The position numbers and the translations under genes were made by a program. A stretch of 64,000 bases of DNA from Paraconiothyrium sp. Pb-2020 (taxonomy: Eukaryota; Ascomycota; Dothideomycetes; Pleosporales; Didymosphaeriaceae), in NCBI GenBank assembly GCA_022419385.1, contig JAJUBI010000003.1:2976001-3040000 (forward strand), read 5' to 3'. A model generated the notes under the pieces. The model was given only the letters and a program-made list of their open reading frames with translations, was not told the origin of the DNA and made no database searches. This document shows, piece by piece, positions 34,649-45,448 of the stretch; position 1 is the stretch's first letter; every line of letters starts with the position of its first letter.

Positions 34649-35807
34649 TCACTTTGTCCCCTGCGCTCCATGCGGCACCCCAGCTCTTCGTCTCCCTATC
34701 CTCTGCCCAATTGCATTCCTCACCTCTGGCTCCTGGTGAATCACATTCTGCACCATGTACGTCTTCATCGCCTCTCTCAGCGCCGCCGTCGCCCTCTCAT
34801 TCTCTTTGAATATCATAGACTCTAGCTCCAAGATCCTCGACACATCCTGGTTTCCAGCTTGTACCACAGCCTCCAGCCGGTCAAGCTGCTTGTGCCTCGA
34901 TTCCTCCGAGTCGTCAGTCATCTTCGCAGGTTTTTGTGGGTCGTCACGGTATAATGGTATGAGGAGGCCGAGGAACTGGGCCGCGGAAATGCTCGCTTTT
35001 TTCACGATGATTGTAACCTGGAACGGCAGGTATGCTGGGCGGAGCTTCATGCCCGTAACCAGCGGGTTCAACCACTTGGTGATAAATGGCGGATGATCAG
35101 GGCGCATTGCTGTGCGAACATCATATGCGGCCACGGCCAGGATAGCTAGGTACCGCCAGTATGCGCCATCCTTGAGAAACCCGAGAGCGTTCGCGCCGAT
35201 AAGAAAGAGGAAGAGCGCTCCGTATGTGCCCATTGCTACGACCAGTGCGCTGTCTGTGTATTCCTTGATCGTGACGCACTTCGCACATGCCCTCAGCCCA
35301 TCTGGTCCAAACCGATCATACGCCCACCTCTTCGCCGGATCCAATATAACATCTTTCGCAGCCGTCAACTGCGACATGAACTCGTTCGCCCGATCCCTGT
35401 TTTTCGGTGCTACTTTATCAGGATGATATTTCAGCGCGAGCCTTCGGAAGCGTGAGTTCAATGTGTTCTCGGTAACGTCTATAGGCACGCCAAGGTCGTT
35501 GTATGCGTTACTGGATTTCTGGAGGTTGAAGTCGACTTCGTAGATAGTGAAGGCGAAGTAGGCCAGGTAGGTTATGATGAGGATCTGGCGGCGGTGCTTC
35601 ATGAAGCGTGGGCTACCGGGCATGGGTTTGGGTTCGCCAGCGCGAATGAAGATGGAGTAGAGGATTGTTTGGAGCCATGACGCTGCCTGTGTTTGCGTTA
35701 GTATTGTACATGGACGTGACATGTGATCTGCGCACGTAAGGTATAAGGAACTGCCAGACTACGAAGGGTCCGAGAGTGTCCCATGAGAAGTTTGCAGTAC
35801 GTGCCAT
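34649..35807 (-). CDS. Membrane-bound J-domain (DnaJ) protein
   Basis: J-domain proteins stimulate Hsp70 ATPase activity and direct it to a site. Exon 1 (35807-35736) and exon 2 (35686-34649) are joined across a 49-nt intron (donor GTGCGC, branch ACTAAC) and give 369 aa. Two hydrophobic segments lie in the first 75 residues (WQFLIPYAASWLQTILYSI across the junction, then ILIITYLAYFAFTIYEV). The J domain follows, with YHPDKV (the catalytic HPD at residues 112-114) and the closing WAYDRFGPDG. At least one more hydrophobic segment comes after it (LVVAMGTYGALFLFLIGANAL). The C-terminal 100 residues are charged and helical. This layout suggests an ER-membrane J protein; it lacks the Sec63 Brl domain. 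The ATG at 35805-35807 is the first in frame. Confidence 0.88.
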
Positions 35808-37939
35808 AGTGCTGTGGGTTGTTCCGAGGATGCATGCACTCGGAATGACAGGTGGTAGAAGGCGCACTAGCGGAGCTTAGTCATTGACCGTACCGCTGGA
35901 TTTAGCCCATCAGGAATCTAGGTAAGACATACGCCTCGAAATGTTCTCCCACAGTCGTCAATGGGTCACAATATACGCCCTATGAGCTCGCACTTGTACC
36001 TACGAGTCAGCTTCGCACAGATACTCTAGGAGAAGAGGATTATTCAAAGCACTCGCTGGCATATTTCTCCAAGCATCGACTCTTCAGACACGAACAAAGC
36101 CGCATGGCAGGCATAGACACTGCAGCGCCACTCATACTTATAAGAGTCTAGACGCTACTTACACAGGCTATCGATTCTCCGGATAATTTTCATTTCCAGT
36201 ATAGCATTGACTTTAGTAGGTAAGCACAGAGATTCATGGTATCTGGGACATGGCATTGCACGCCATTGCCTCGAGCTACGGTCCACTCACTCACAGTAAT
36301 CGTGAGCCGATTAGAAGCTCCGTCTGGCTTCTCTGATAGCACTAGTGAATTTTTTTCATGTTTATTGATGGCTTCTGAGCCTCTCTTCCCCGTCTTGAGA
36401 GATCTACCTAGGTATCGCCGGCGGAGACAAACAAGCAAAGGCTGATCATCAATTTACAGTTCACCAGTATGTATCCTGTAACATTGATCGAGAATGAATA
36501 AGATCCATGGCCCGCTGAATTAAAGAATTGGGAATCATCGATTAGAAGCTCCTACTGGCGGTGTGGCCATGAACGTCTGTTCGGTCCGTGATGAAAATTT
36601 TGATGCCCCATTCCAATTCAAGATGCTGCCATTATCGACCATCTTTGCAAGTCCTAGATCGCGATTGACTGATAAGTGAAGCTATTCAAAAGGGCAATCT
36701 GAAAAACCTCAAGACTGGCGCTTTACATGACTCGAACAAAGGCGAAAGCGACGTTTCAGGAAGACAACAAACTAGAGATCAATGGCCGTTTGATGGCTTA
36801 TACTTTTCGATGGTCACCTACAGAGATTAGTTTGTACGCGTCACGAACCAATCTATCAGACTAGCAATCATCTCCTTAGTCAATATGCTCATCGCAACGC
36901 TCAGCTTGCACGTCTGGTTAAGACCAGCACAATCTGCGAATCTCATCATCTACTCAATCATGGCACAACCATTGTAATCAGTAAACTAGTTATGTTCGGT
37001 CAAGCTTTAGCATGCTTTCGTTACGTTCGATTCGCCCGCGAGTGATGTAACGCATTCGGGACGTGTCAACTTCATCCTTCTTCGTCCTTGGTCTGCTTGG
37101 ACTTCGGCAGTCGCACTAATCTGCCACCACTAAAGAAGACTTGGTCTCCCCCTAAAACAGACCATAAAACAGTGAAAGCACCTAGGTAGCTTCAAGGAGT
37201 ATCGCGAAGCTGTTCGAGCTGTCGAGGCCAACGGGGAAAGCTATCTGCAGGACGACCAATAAAGGCTTCTCCGCAGGCCTCATTGTTACAAGAAAGAATT
37301 GAAGAACTCTGAAACAGCTGCATGAGCAAGAAGCGCAAGAATAGATTGCTGCTAAGGCCAGGTGGGGTTTATACTATACGACGAGTATACCCATGCTTGT
37401 GATGCTCTTTTTTCCCTGACACGGACATACGTACAGAGCGAAGCTTTTGCGTGGAAGAGGCTTCCCAACTTCAAAAGAAGGATCAGCAGCTTGCCGACCT
37501 GATCATGAAGTTACTCTAAGATAAATATAAGAAGCTACAGAAAGATTCGTTGTACAAGGACACTGCAAACATATCAAAAACGAACCATGGCATGCAAGCA
37601 GGAGAGAACTGTAGACTTTGTAACATTGGAAGTAAGCAGCATTGATGAAGGCGAGCCTAAATTCCTTGAATAGAAAATTCGGTTGAATGGTGAGTACTAC
37701 TTATCATTTGTAGCCCACGTTCAAATGACATTGAGTATTCAGAATCCGCCCAGAACTTGCTGAATTTGGACCAAGCGGCCAAATCCAAGTTGTGACAATC
37801 CCATTATGTCATGTTTCTCCTCATCAGATCGTTCATGAATTCTCTCTGTCCCTCCGCTTCATAAAACCCCTTAACCCAATTTCCTTCGGGATTCTCATGT
37901 CTTCTCGTGCGAAGCGTGAAAGCCGATGACCTGGACCTT
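35808..37939. other. AT-rich gene-free interval
   Basis: The interval has no supportable open reading frame. Composition is clearly more AT-rich than flanking genes from about 36.1 kb on. Between roughly 37.2 and 37.6 kb, decayed coding-like segments can be read (annotated separately). The rest could be old transposon sequence altered by repeat-induced point mutation, but I have no second copy in the window to prove it. Confidence 0.5.
37130..37570 (+). pseudogene. Possible decayed pogo-type DDE transposase C-terminus
   Basis: Reading across stops and shifts gives MSKKRKNRLLLRPGGVYTI near 37322-37380, close to the RRR/K-x-K-R-x-R-L-x-x-GG-x-L-T block found at the end of fungal pogo/Fot1-like transposases, where a zinc knuckle usually follows. 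A coiled-coil-like piece (VEEASQLQKKDQQLADLI) follows near 37448-37510 before another stop. No complete DDE catalytic domain, terminal inverted repeats or target-site duplication were found. The call rests on one short resemblance recalled from memory and should be treated as a lead. Confidence 0.3.
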
Positions 37940-39267
37940 TCAAATCGTCACTCCGTACAACTCGGTGATCTTCTCATCTACATAGTCCATATCGACAAAC
38001 GTGCTGCGGGCTCCCTGTCGATTGTAATGATCGCATAGGATATTGAGGCCATAGGAGACATGCAACTTGGTCTCCCATGCGACCTCCTGAAAAGCTCGGT
38101 AGTCGATCTCCCTGGATTCATAGGTTATAGGAACCGCAGACAAGGTGTTCAACCATAGGTGCTGCAGCTCTGGCATCTTTGCCAAGGTCAGGAAGATGAC
38201 TGTCCACGGATAGTCGCCGACATCGGTCCACACGAGGCAGACACTCTTCAACTCAACACGCCGGAGCGTCTTCGAGTGTGCATTGAGAAAGTTGTTGAGC
38301 TCTAAGCTGTCGGTCTTTGCGTTCGTGATCCGAACGTTTGCGAGCCGATTATAGTGACCGAGATGCAGGTCGAGAGCACCAGGGGCCTCCCAGATACGAA
38401 AGTCGTAGTCCAGGTTCAAAGTCATAGGGTTGATCTTGCTGAGCCAGTCGACATTCTCTCGGGAGTCCACGTAGGTATCCACATTGGTACAGACATGGGC
38501 GGCGGAAGACAGAGCATGTAGAAAAAGGGGCTGTGCTGAGGGAGAGAGGGGACGGGTTGCATTACCTTCAAGAACCATCCTCAGCTCAACATGGGCGGGG
38601 AGTTTAGCGTCCGACATGCCGATAAGGGCAGCCTCGAAAGCCTCAATCCGATTAGGCCACACTTTTAAGTCGTCAAGGTATCGGTACCCAACGACTACCG
38701 CATTGCCGCGTTTGAACGTAATGAGTCGATTGAGATCGTTGATACCCCATGCGGGCGGCTCAGTGCCTTCCGAGGGCCACTGCGTGCAACCATTACTGAA
38801 ATCCGAGATAGTCAATGACTTCAGAGAGGTAGTCTTCTTCAGTGTGTCGGTGATCGCTTGTGCCGCAGATCCGAGGATGAACGACTGTCCTTGCTCAAAG
38901 AGCTCGGCGCCTGGTCAAGTATAAGCTGGTCCTAATGCGGGTGGCTGGACAAGAAAGAAAACTTACTTGATCCCTTCCGGCGATCCTTACGGTCACGGAG
39001 CACATAGGTTGAAATAGTTATGTGCTCGATGAGAGTGGCGTAGAATGGGTCGTTGGACAAGCGATGTAGCTTATCAAAGCTCATCGGATGAAGAAAGACA
39101 TGAACGTGGGTCAAGTAGCGCTTAGCATAAGCGTACTTGGTCTTATCGAAGAGCGCCTTGTTGACAGCGTGAAGCGACGCAATATCGATGTCGACGAGGT
39201 CGCGTGCGATATTGTTGACAATCTCGCCAGGGAGACCTGGGAGTGTTGGCTTTCCTTTGTCGGCCAT
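37940..39267 (-). CDS. F-box-like protein (unknown target)
   Basis: Exon 1 (39267-38967) and exon 2 (38910-37940) are joined by a GT-AG intron of 56 nt (donor GTAAGT) and give 423 aa. The N-terminus has LPGLPGEIVNNIARDLVDID followed by a short helical stretch (SLHAVNKALFDKTKYAY). This is the typical arrangement of fungal F-box proteins, which tether substrates to Skp1-Cullin ubiquitin ligases. The remainder is helix-rich with regularly spaced Leu/Trp (LRRVELKSVCLVWTDVGDYP, then LQHLWLNTLSAVP) and may form irregular leucine-rich repeats. It stands alone in an AT-rich, gene-poor region, a common setting for fast-evolving, lineage-restricted F-box genes. The F-box itself is weak, so the family call is moderate; the splice model is sound. 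Confidence 0.72.
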
Positions 39268-39928
39268 GATGGGTGACTGGACTCAATAGTTGTGAGTGGA
39301 TGGAAGATTGTAGAGTAGAGGACGGAAGGCGACAGAAGGAAGCCGTTAGGTTTCGTTTGCTGCCTAATTAGGCGACGACCCTAATCTTAGCGAAACGCGT
39401 CACGTTCGCGCCAAGTCAGTCGCAGGTGAACGGTGAGTAGACTAAAAGCCAAGTCTTGCGCCGTCTTACAGCCTGGAGCCCAACCAATGACCGGAAACAT
39501 GCAGAGCCGCAAGCCCAACTAGAAGATACACGAAAGCAACTTCCAGTCTACCTTAAGGATTGAATTTGTGAAGTAGACCCGCCTGTGTGGAAGCCAGAGT
39601 GGGTGGATTTGGTCGGCTATGTATACATCGGTATATGGTTGAGAAAGGAAGATTTCCTCATTCATGTTGGTGAATGATTATCTGGGAAGTAAATACCAGC
39701 AGCGTCTTATATAATACCTCCATTGCTGACGTCCCTGTTGTCTTGATTGAAGGCACCAGGTGCTTTATAGGTCTCGCCACTGTGTCATACTCGAGAGAAT
39801 CATAAGAAGTGAAACACAGACAATATAAAGAAACTGGGTAGCGGAAGCTCTGGGCATTGCTTCATGGTCAGTGGTCGTCTTGCTCTGTGTCTGTATCGTG
39901 ATGTTGAGCGATGGTGTTGCGGTTCTCG

Positions 39929-39995
39929 GTACACTAGTGTATGAGGAAGGAGCACGGAGGGCTAGTACCAATGGGGACTGCGTACACTAGTGTAC
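39929..39995. repeat. Pair of near-identical 14-bp palindromes
   Basis: GTACACTAGTGTAC is a perfect 14-bp palindrome at 39982-39995. At 39929-39942 the same sequence occurs with one end base changed (GTACACTAGTGTAT). They start 53 bp apart, about five helical turns. Nothing nearby codes for protein. Confidence 0.85.
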
Positions 39996-41279
39996 AAGAA
40001 GCGGGGTGCATGAAGCTAGCTAAACCGAGCGCATGTCATAGGAGCCCAACGTTGGCGGCAGCGATCTTCAATACCCCAACCAGGAGTATCTACCTTCAGT
40101 TCCGCTTTCCACTCAAAAATTATCGTACTTGTGAGAGCCAAAGCAATCGTGTTTAGTACGAAACATACGAGCTCTCGGACGGACTGATGTTATTCAAGGG
40201 TGCATCGACGTTAGTACCCACCAGAACATCTGAGATATTGGGCCTCATGTGTCAGGTAAGACAGGATTGTGGCTTCTTTGGCTAAGCTCTAGTCAAGGAC
40301 GTCCACACAACTGACATTGTCCGATTAAGTAAAGAACACATTCCGTTTGTGTAGACAGCGTATATATCAATAGAAGCAATGCCGACGATACGTGTACTCA
40401 GATTTCATAGTTGGGTGCTATTTCTGTCCTGAGGTCCGTATACTAAGTCAGCCAATGCATGCACAACTGACCTTTAGTTCTCCGAAAGCTATCGCACTAA
40501 GCATACAGGTTAGCTCTCGTTTGGCCTATAAAATTTCCTGCTTTTTCATGGTCATTGGCGGTGTGCTTGGGTCTTGCAAGAGACCACATCGCCAGAAAGT
40601 CTATAAATGCCGTGGATCGCGCTTGGTGAACTTCGAGCCTCCTTCACAACATTCGAAGCGCAGAGCGCCTTCAACATTTGAACCAATTTTCATCAGTCCG
40701 GGGAGCAATCGCGATACTCCAATAAGGTCGTACTGGCCGAATATAATTGGTGTTCTGCTGCTGAAGCCTTTAAGCGGGGTAGGGTCAAGCACTTCTAAGG
40801 GAAAACATTCCTAATTCTATTTAGGAAGGTCATGATGATTTATTCACTGCCAAAATTGAGATAATAAATAACAATCGCGGCTTACTCTAGGCTTTGATGC
40901 TGCACAGGTGGCTACTTTACTGGACTACTCCCTCACAAATGAGCAAGTCTATGCAAGCTTCACCGTAAACCGTGTGGCTGATTGGAGGTTCTAATTTCTT
41001 CGATGAGCTCAACTGCCGCTCGGATGAGTTGCGCTGAGCCGGTTGTCAGTCTTCCAAACCGGGATCTCATACTGAAAGCTTCAAGATAATTGGGACAATG
41101 GCATCTGAAAACCGCCAAGTATACCGGAGGCTAATCATGCGTCCGTAGCTGCTATCACATGGGAAGGCAAGCCCGCCGTACGTTCGCTGGGGGATGATTC
41201 GTCTTCGCATCAAGAGGAGTACATATCCATTGCCATGTGTAAATTCCAGTTTCCAACACCGTGAGATGACTTCTCCCAT

Positions 41280-41820
41280 ATCTCAAGGGTATCGGCGTCC
41301 TTACTGAAAAGCTTTTCGGGCAAACATACGCGTTCGCCATGCAACTTATAAAGAACGAACACTACACGTCAAGATCTTGCATGTTGTGAATATTACCAGG
41401 ATCTCCTCCTACAAATTTTGCCGTAGAAGTCGACTTCGCCATTCGAAAAGCGATTTTGGGTTGCGAAGGGCTAATCGAGGTGTCAACCCACCTGCACCGC
41501 AGTGGTGGTAAGAGACATTGAAAAGATCCAGAGACGATGCGGGGACGGAGAAACCGCGAGAACGTCTCGATTGTTTGAAAGGTAGCTTTGACGACGATAC
41601 CCCATGGGCAGAGTTGTAGTAAATCGCACGGATAATTGCATGATGCATGTCGAGCAGTTGCGGCCGTGCGGAGGTCATAATAGTTTTGACCAATACATGA
41701 ACCTTGCAGGTGGCCTGTCTGTGCGGGATATATGGCCAACATTGAGTCTTTGTGATGTTCGGGCGACGTTCAAGCTTCTAGAACTCCTTGGACAGTCAAT
41801 CTCGCGTTTAGCCTTCTGAC
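41280..41820 (+). pseudogene. Decayed protein-coding trace, possibly an F-box-like relative
   Basis: Plus-strand reading in shifting frames gives KLFGQTYAFAMQLIKNEHY, then NFAVEVDFAIRKAILGCEGL and, further on, DVRATFKLLELLGQSISRLA. These have the hydrophobic spacing of a globular helical protein and resemble the leucine-rich body of fungal F-box proteins, but are broken by stops and frame changes. No splice sites repair them all. It may be a dead relative of the F-box-like gene at 38-39 kb; I could not align the two convincingly. Confidence 0.25.
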
Positions 41821-42501
41821 GGTTTGCGTTCCTTGTGCGAGTCTGGAGACGAGGAGCTTGAGAGTCTTAAGAGGATACGCGGAAGGATTGCCGTTCACGG
41901 TGCGGGGAGACTGCCTGGATAGGATTATCTCAGGTGCCACTCAGAACCCGACGTAAAGGTACACCTACTGAAATTCAAGATATCGTTACAAGGTTCAGTT
42001 TTCTGCACAATGACAGAACACAGCCTTGATCTGTTATTACGACTAGGTGCGTCCGCGAGGGCAACGCTGCACACGTTACGCATCTTGACGTGCGGACCGC
42101 TACCTTTTAGCACCGTCCCCATAGACTGCTTGCATCGCAAACCTGCTCTGGAGGCAGATCTGAACGGTCGAATGAAAAGACGACTGGTTAAGTTCTCCTC
42201 AATATTCGCGGATACCTCTTCAATTTGGAAGATGGATCCGCACCCAGGATTACCCGTCCCATCCATATCCAGCATGCACGCACGAGCATCCGACAGGGAT
42301 ACTCGCCCCCGCTTCCACAGCACATACATACGCCCTGGAGATGATAACAATCGTCTTATCGCGCTCATTGGGCGTGCTTAAGTGTGCGACAGATCATGCA
42401 GAAAGTGGATATTTAGGACGCTGCGCGACTTTTCTATCCCTCACGATTTCGGCTCTCATGATAGCGAACGGTTTTGAGAAAGTGGAAACGCAGTAAGAAC
42501 T

Positions 42502-44184
42502 ATGGCGGCCAACCAAAATGAAGAAACAGTTCCTGTCGAAGTACGCAAACTCCCAATACATGCTGAACATGCCGACGAAATCGCAGAGGCGGTGGCAGTG
42601 GAGCACACGCTCTCTTTCTGGGAAGCCGTCAAGCTCTACCCTAAAGCTATCGGATGGTCGATGTACTTTAGTATGGGAGTAATAATGCTCTGTACGCCTT
42701 CCTACCCTCATGTCCTCCATCTAGCAGTCTTGCACAACGCTCTTCTTCTACCTACCGCTGACAAAGACCTAGCATTTGACCCACAACTTCTAGGCAATCT
42801 CTACGCGATGCCGGCCTTTCAGCGCGATTTTGGCTACCTCTTCAACGATTCCTACATCATCTCCGCGGCATGGCAAACTGGTCTCTCTATGGGCAACCCC
42901 ATCGGTCAAGTTGTCGGAGCGCTCGCAGCTGGGTACCCCATGGAATGGTACGGGCGCAAGAAGACGTTCAACGTGTGCGTCGCACTTGTCGCAGGGCTTG
43001 TGTTTATCCAGTTCTTTGCGCGGTCACTCAGAATTCTACTGGCAGGAGAGCTCCTAGGGGGCCTAGTGTTAGGCGCGTTTGTAGTCATTGCGCCCAGCTA
43101 TGCGAGTGAGGTTACGCCTCTGGCGATGCGCAGCGTGTCGACGAGTTATGTGAATTTGTGTTTCGTCACGGGGCAGTTGCTGGGAAATGGTGTGACGGCT
43201 GCGACGAAAGATTTGCACAGCCACTGGGCGTACTCAATTCCCTTCGCGCTGCAGTGGTTCTGGATCCTGCTCATCATCCCGGGGATGTTCTTCGCGCCGG
43301 AATCACCCTGGTGGCTCGCGCGACAAGGCCGCTTCGACGAAGCGGAAGTCTCGCTCCGCCGTCTATCCAGCAGAGGCGTGAACGTCAAGGCCGTACTCGC
43401 TCAACTCATCGAAACAGATAGACTGGAGACGCAAATGGAAGCCGGATCCACCTACACCGACGTCTTCCGCGCTGTGAACTGGCGTAGGACGGAAATCGCT
43501 ATCGGCGTGTACGTCACACAAGTTCTCTGTGGAATCTACCTTATCAACTACGGCACCTACTTCTTCAGTCTTGCAGGGCTCAATACCGAGCAAGCATACG
43601 ACATGGGCATTGGCTTCATGGCTGTGGGTTGGATTAGCACAATATTCAGCTGGTATTTGATGCAAAAACTGGGAAGGAGAGTGCTGTACAACACGGGTTT
43701 GACGATTCTCATGATTATTATGTTTTTGGTGGGCATTCTGGATGTGGTGCCCACGAAAGGCGCAGTCTGGACACAGAGTACGCTACTCCTTGTGTGGAAT
43801 TTTACGTTTGATTGGAGGTGAGTTGCGAGTCTTCTTCATGCTGAGTGGGGTTGACTGACAAGATGTAGCGTCGGACCCGTAGCGTACGCCATCTTCTGTG
43901 AAGTTTCGGCGACCCGCGTGCGGTCCAAGACGATTGCTGTTGCGACTGCCATCCAAGCATTAGTCGGAATCGTCATGACAATCGCTATTCCATATCTTAT
44001 CAATCCCGATCAGGCGGCGCTGAGGGGAAAACTTGGATTCTTTTTTGGGGGCCTGAGTGTACCCTGTCTCATATGGTGCTGGTTTAGGGTACCCGAGATG
44101 AAGGGGAGAACGTATGAGGAGCTGGATATCATGTTCGAGCGGAGTGTGAAAACGAGGGAGTTCAAGACGTATGTGATCCAATAA
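42502..44184 (+). CDS. MFS sugar transporter, alpha-glucoside permease type
   Basis: This is a proton-coupled sugar porter of the maltose/alpha-glucoside branch in the plasma membrane. Exons are 42502-42691, 42773-43817 and 43869-44184, giving 516 aa. The first intron (42692-42772, 81 nt, in frame) must be removed: it restores VIMLSFDPQLLGNLYA, a signature of this branch, instead of an unrelated hydrophilic insert. Twelve hydrophobic segments can be counted. Sugar-porter marks are present: EWYGRKKTF after the second helix, PESPWWLARQGR before the central loop, and KLGRRVLYNTG after the eighth helix. The conserved EVSATRVRSKTIA block follows in the C-terminal half and GRTYEELDIMFE is at the end. 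The N-terminus is cytosolic and acidic. No catabolic gene cluster surrounds it, so the exact substrate is inferred. Confidence 0.92.
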
Positions 44185-44322
44185 GACCTGCGAAAGGGGC
44201 TAGAGACCTCACTATTGTTGGGATTCGATGCAGTTCCGAAACTGAGATTAGCACTCGATTGCTGTGGTATCATCGCTTACAATTGCCTCAAAACGTGGTC
44301 TAGGTAATCGTCACTAGCTAAT

Positions 44323-45448
44323 TTACTCCTTACTGATGTCCGCAAGCTGCAACACCGCCTTACCAAAGTTCTCTCCCTTGAGCATGCCGAGGAAGCCATC
44401 AATGCCGTTGTCAATGCCCTCGGTAACGCTCAATTTCGCCTTGAACGAGCCATCAGCGAGCCACTGCTGCAGCTTCTCTTGGTGCTGCTGGTAGTGTTTG
44501 GGGCCCATGTTGTCGTCGCTAACAATGAAGCCACGGATAGAAAGGCGCTTTGCAACCACCTGCATGAGGTTGCGGATAGGGTACTGGTCCTGTGGGGAAG
44601 TGTTGTATTGGGAGATCATGCCACAAGCGACTGTCTGCTTGTCAGTAACCGTAGATGGGTCACAAAAGGGAGACAAGGCGGAGGATCATACCAATACGTC
44701 CAAAGTTATTCATCGCAGTGATAGCCGCCTCGAGGTGCTCGCCACCGACGTTCTCATAGTAAATATCAATACCTTCCGGCGCAAGGCGCTTCAGCGCCTC
44801 GCTCGGCTTCTCCTTTTTGTAGTTGAATCCCGCATCGAACTTCAATTCTTTCAAGATGAAGTCCAGCTTCTCGTCATTTCCAACGCTGCCGATGACCGTT
44901 AGACCCTCGTGCTTGGCAAGCTGTCCAACAAGCTGGCCGACTGCTCCGGATGCCGCCGAAACAAAAATGGTCTCTCCCTTCTTCGGCTGACCGATTTCGT
45001 AGAAGGATGACCAGGCAGTGAGACCAGGCATACCAAGGGCGCCGAGGAAGTGCTTGGGGTCCAAGTTGTGGGGGTTCTGCAATTTTCGGATCTGAGCTGC
45101 CTCCTCTTTGTTGAGCACCGAGTACTCCTCAATAGCGGACACCCCAGACGAGATGACGACATCGCCAGTTTGAAATTTGTCGGTGTTGGATCTAAGGACC
45201 TTCATGATTGTGCGGTTGGTGATGGGCTTGCCGAGTTCGAAAGGTGGTGAGTAGGACTTAATGTCAGCCGCACGCATGCGACCACGTTGGTAGGGATCGA
45301 AGGAGGCATAGTAGGTTTTGACTGTTACGCCACCCTCCGGAGGAGTCTGTTCAACGTCGAAGTCGCGAGCCTCAACGGTCAAGTGCTTGCCTGGCTCGGG
45401 CCATCCGGTGGGGATGTCCTTGAAAATGATGCCTTTGTTCTGTACCAT
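44323..45448 (-). CDS. NADP-dependent alkenal/leukotriene-B4-dehydrogenase-like MDR reductase
   Basis: Members of this medium-chain reductase branch reduce activated C=C bonds of alkenals or prostaglandin-like enones using NADPH and have no catalytic zinc. Exon 1 (45448-44692) and exon 2 (44630-44323) give 354 aa. The intron (44631-44691) has a GTATGA donor, a TTACTGAC branch and an ACAG acceptor, and restores GRIVACGMISQYN. The nucleotide-binding loop AASGAVGQLVGQLAK sits at mid-protein. The family marks MPGLTAWSSFYEIGQPKKGE and IDIYYENVGGEHLEAA are present, and zinc ligands are absent. The N-terminal ASFDPYQRGRM also fits. Everything needed for activity appears intact. The physiological substrate is unknown; detoxification of lipid aldehydes is the usual inference for this branch. 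Confidence 0.88.

Larger units (their letters stand above)
39268..42501. other. AT-rich gene-poor interval with palindromes and decayed coding traces
   Basis: It is a 3.2-kb stretch with no intact gene. It contains two copies of a long palindrome (39929-39942 and 39982-39995). Around 41.28-41.82 kb it also has protein-like pieces in shifting plus-strand frames, annotated separately. The 42.0-42.4 kb part is open on both strands but unconvincing. The right end is the promoter of the sugar transporter gene. Confidence 0.5.

Noticed and set aside
42692..42772. In-frame 27-residue insert in the sugar transporter
   Set aside because: It has GT and AG borders, a CTGAC branch and interrupts a conserved family block, so it is an intron rather than protein.
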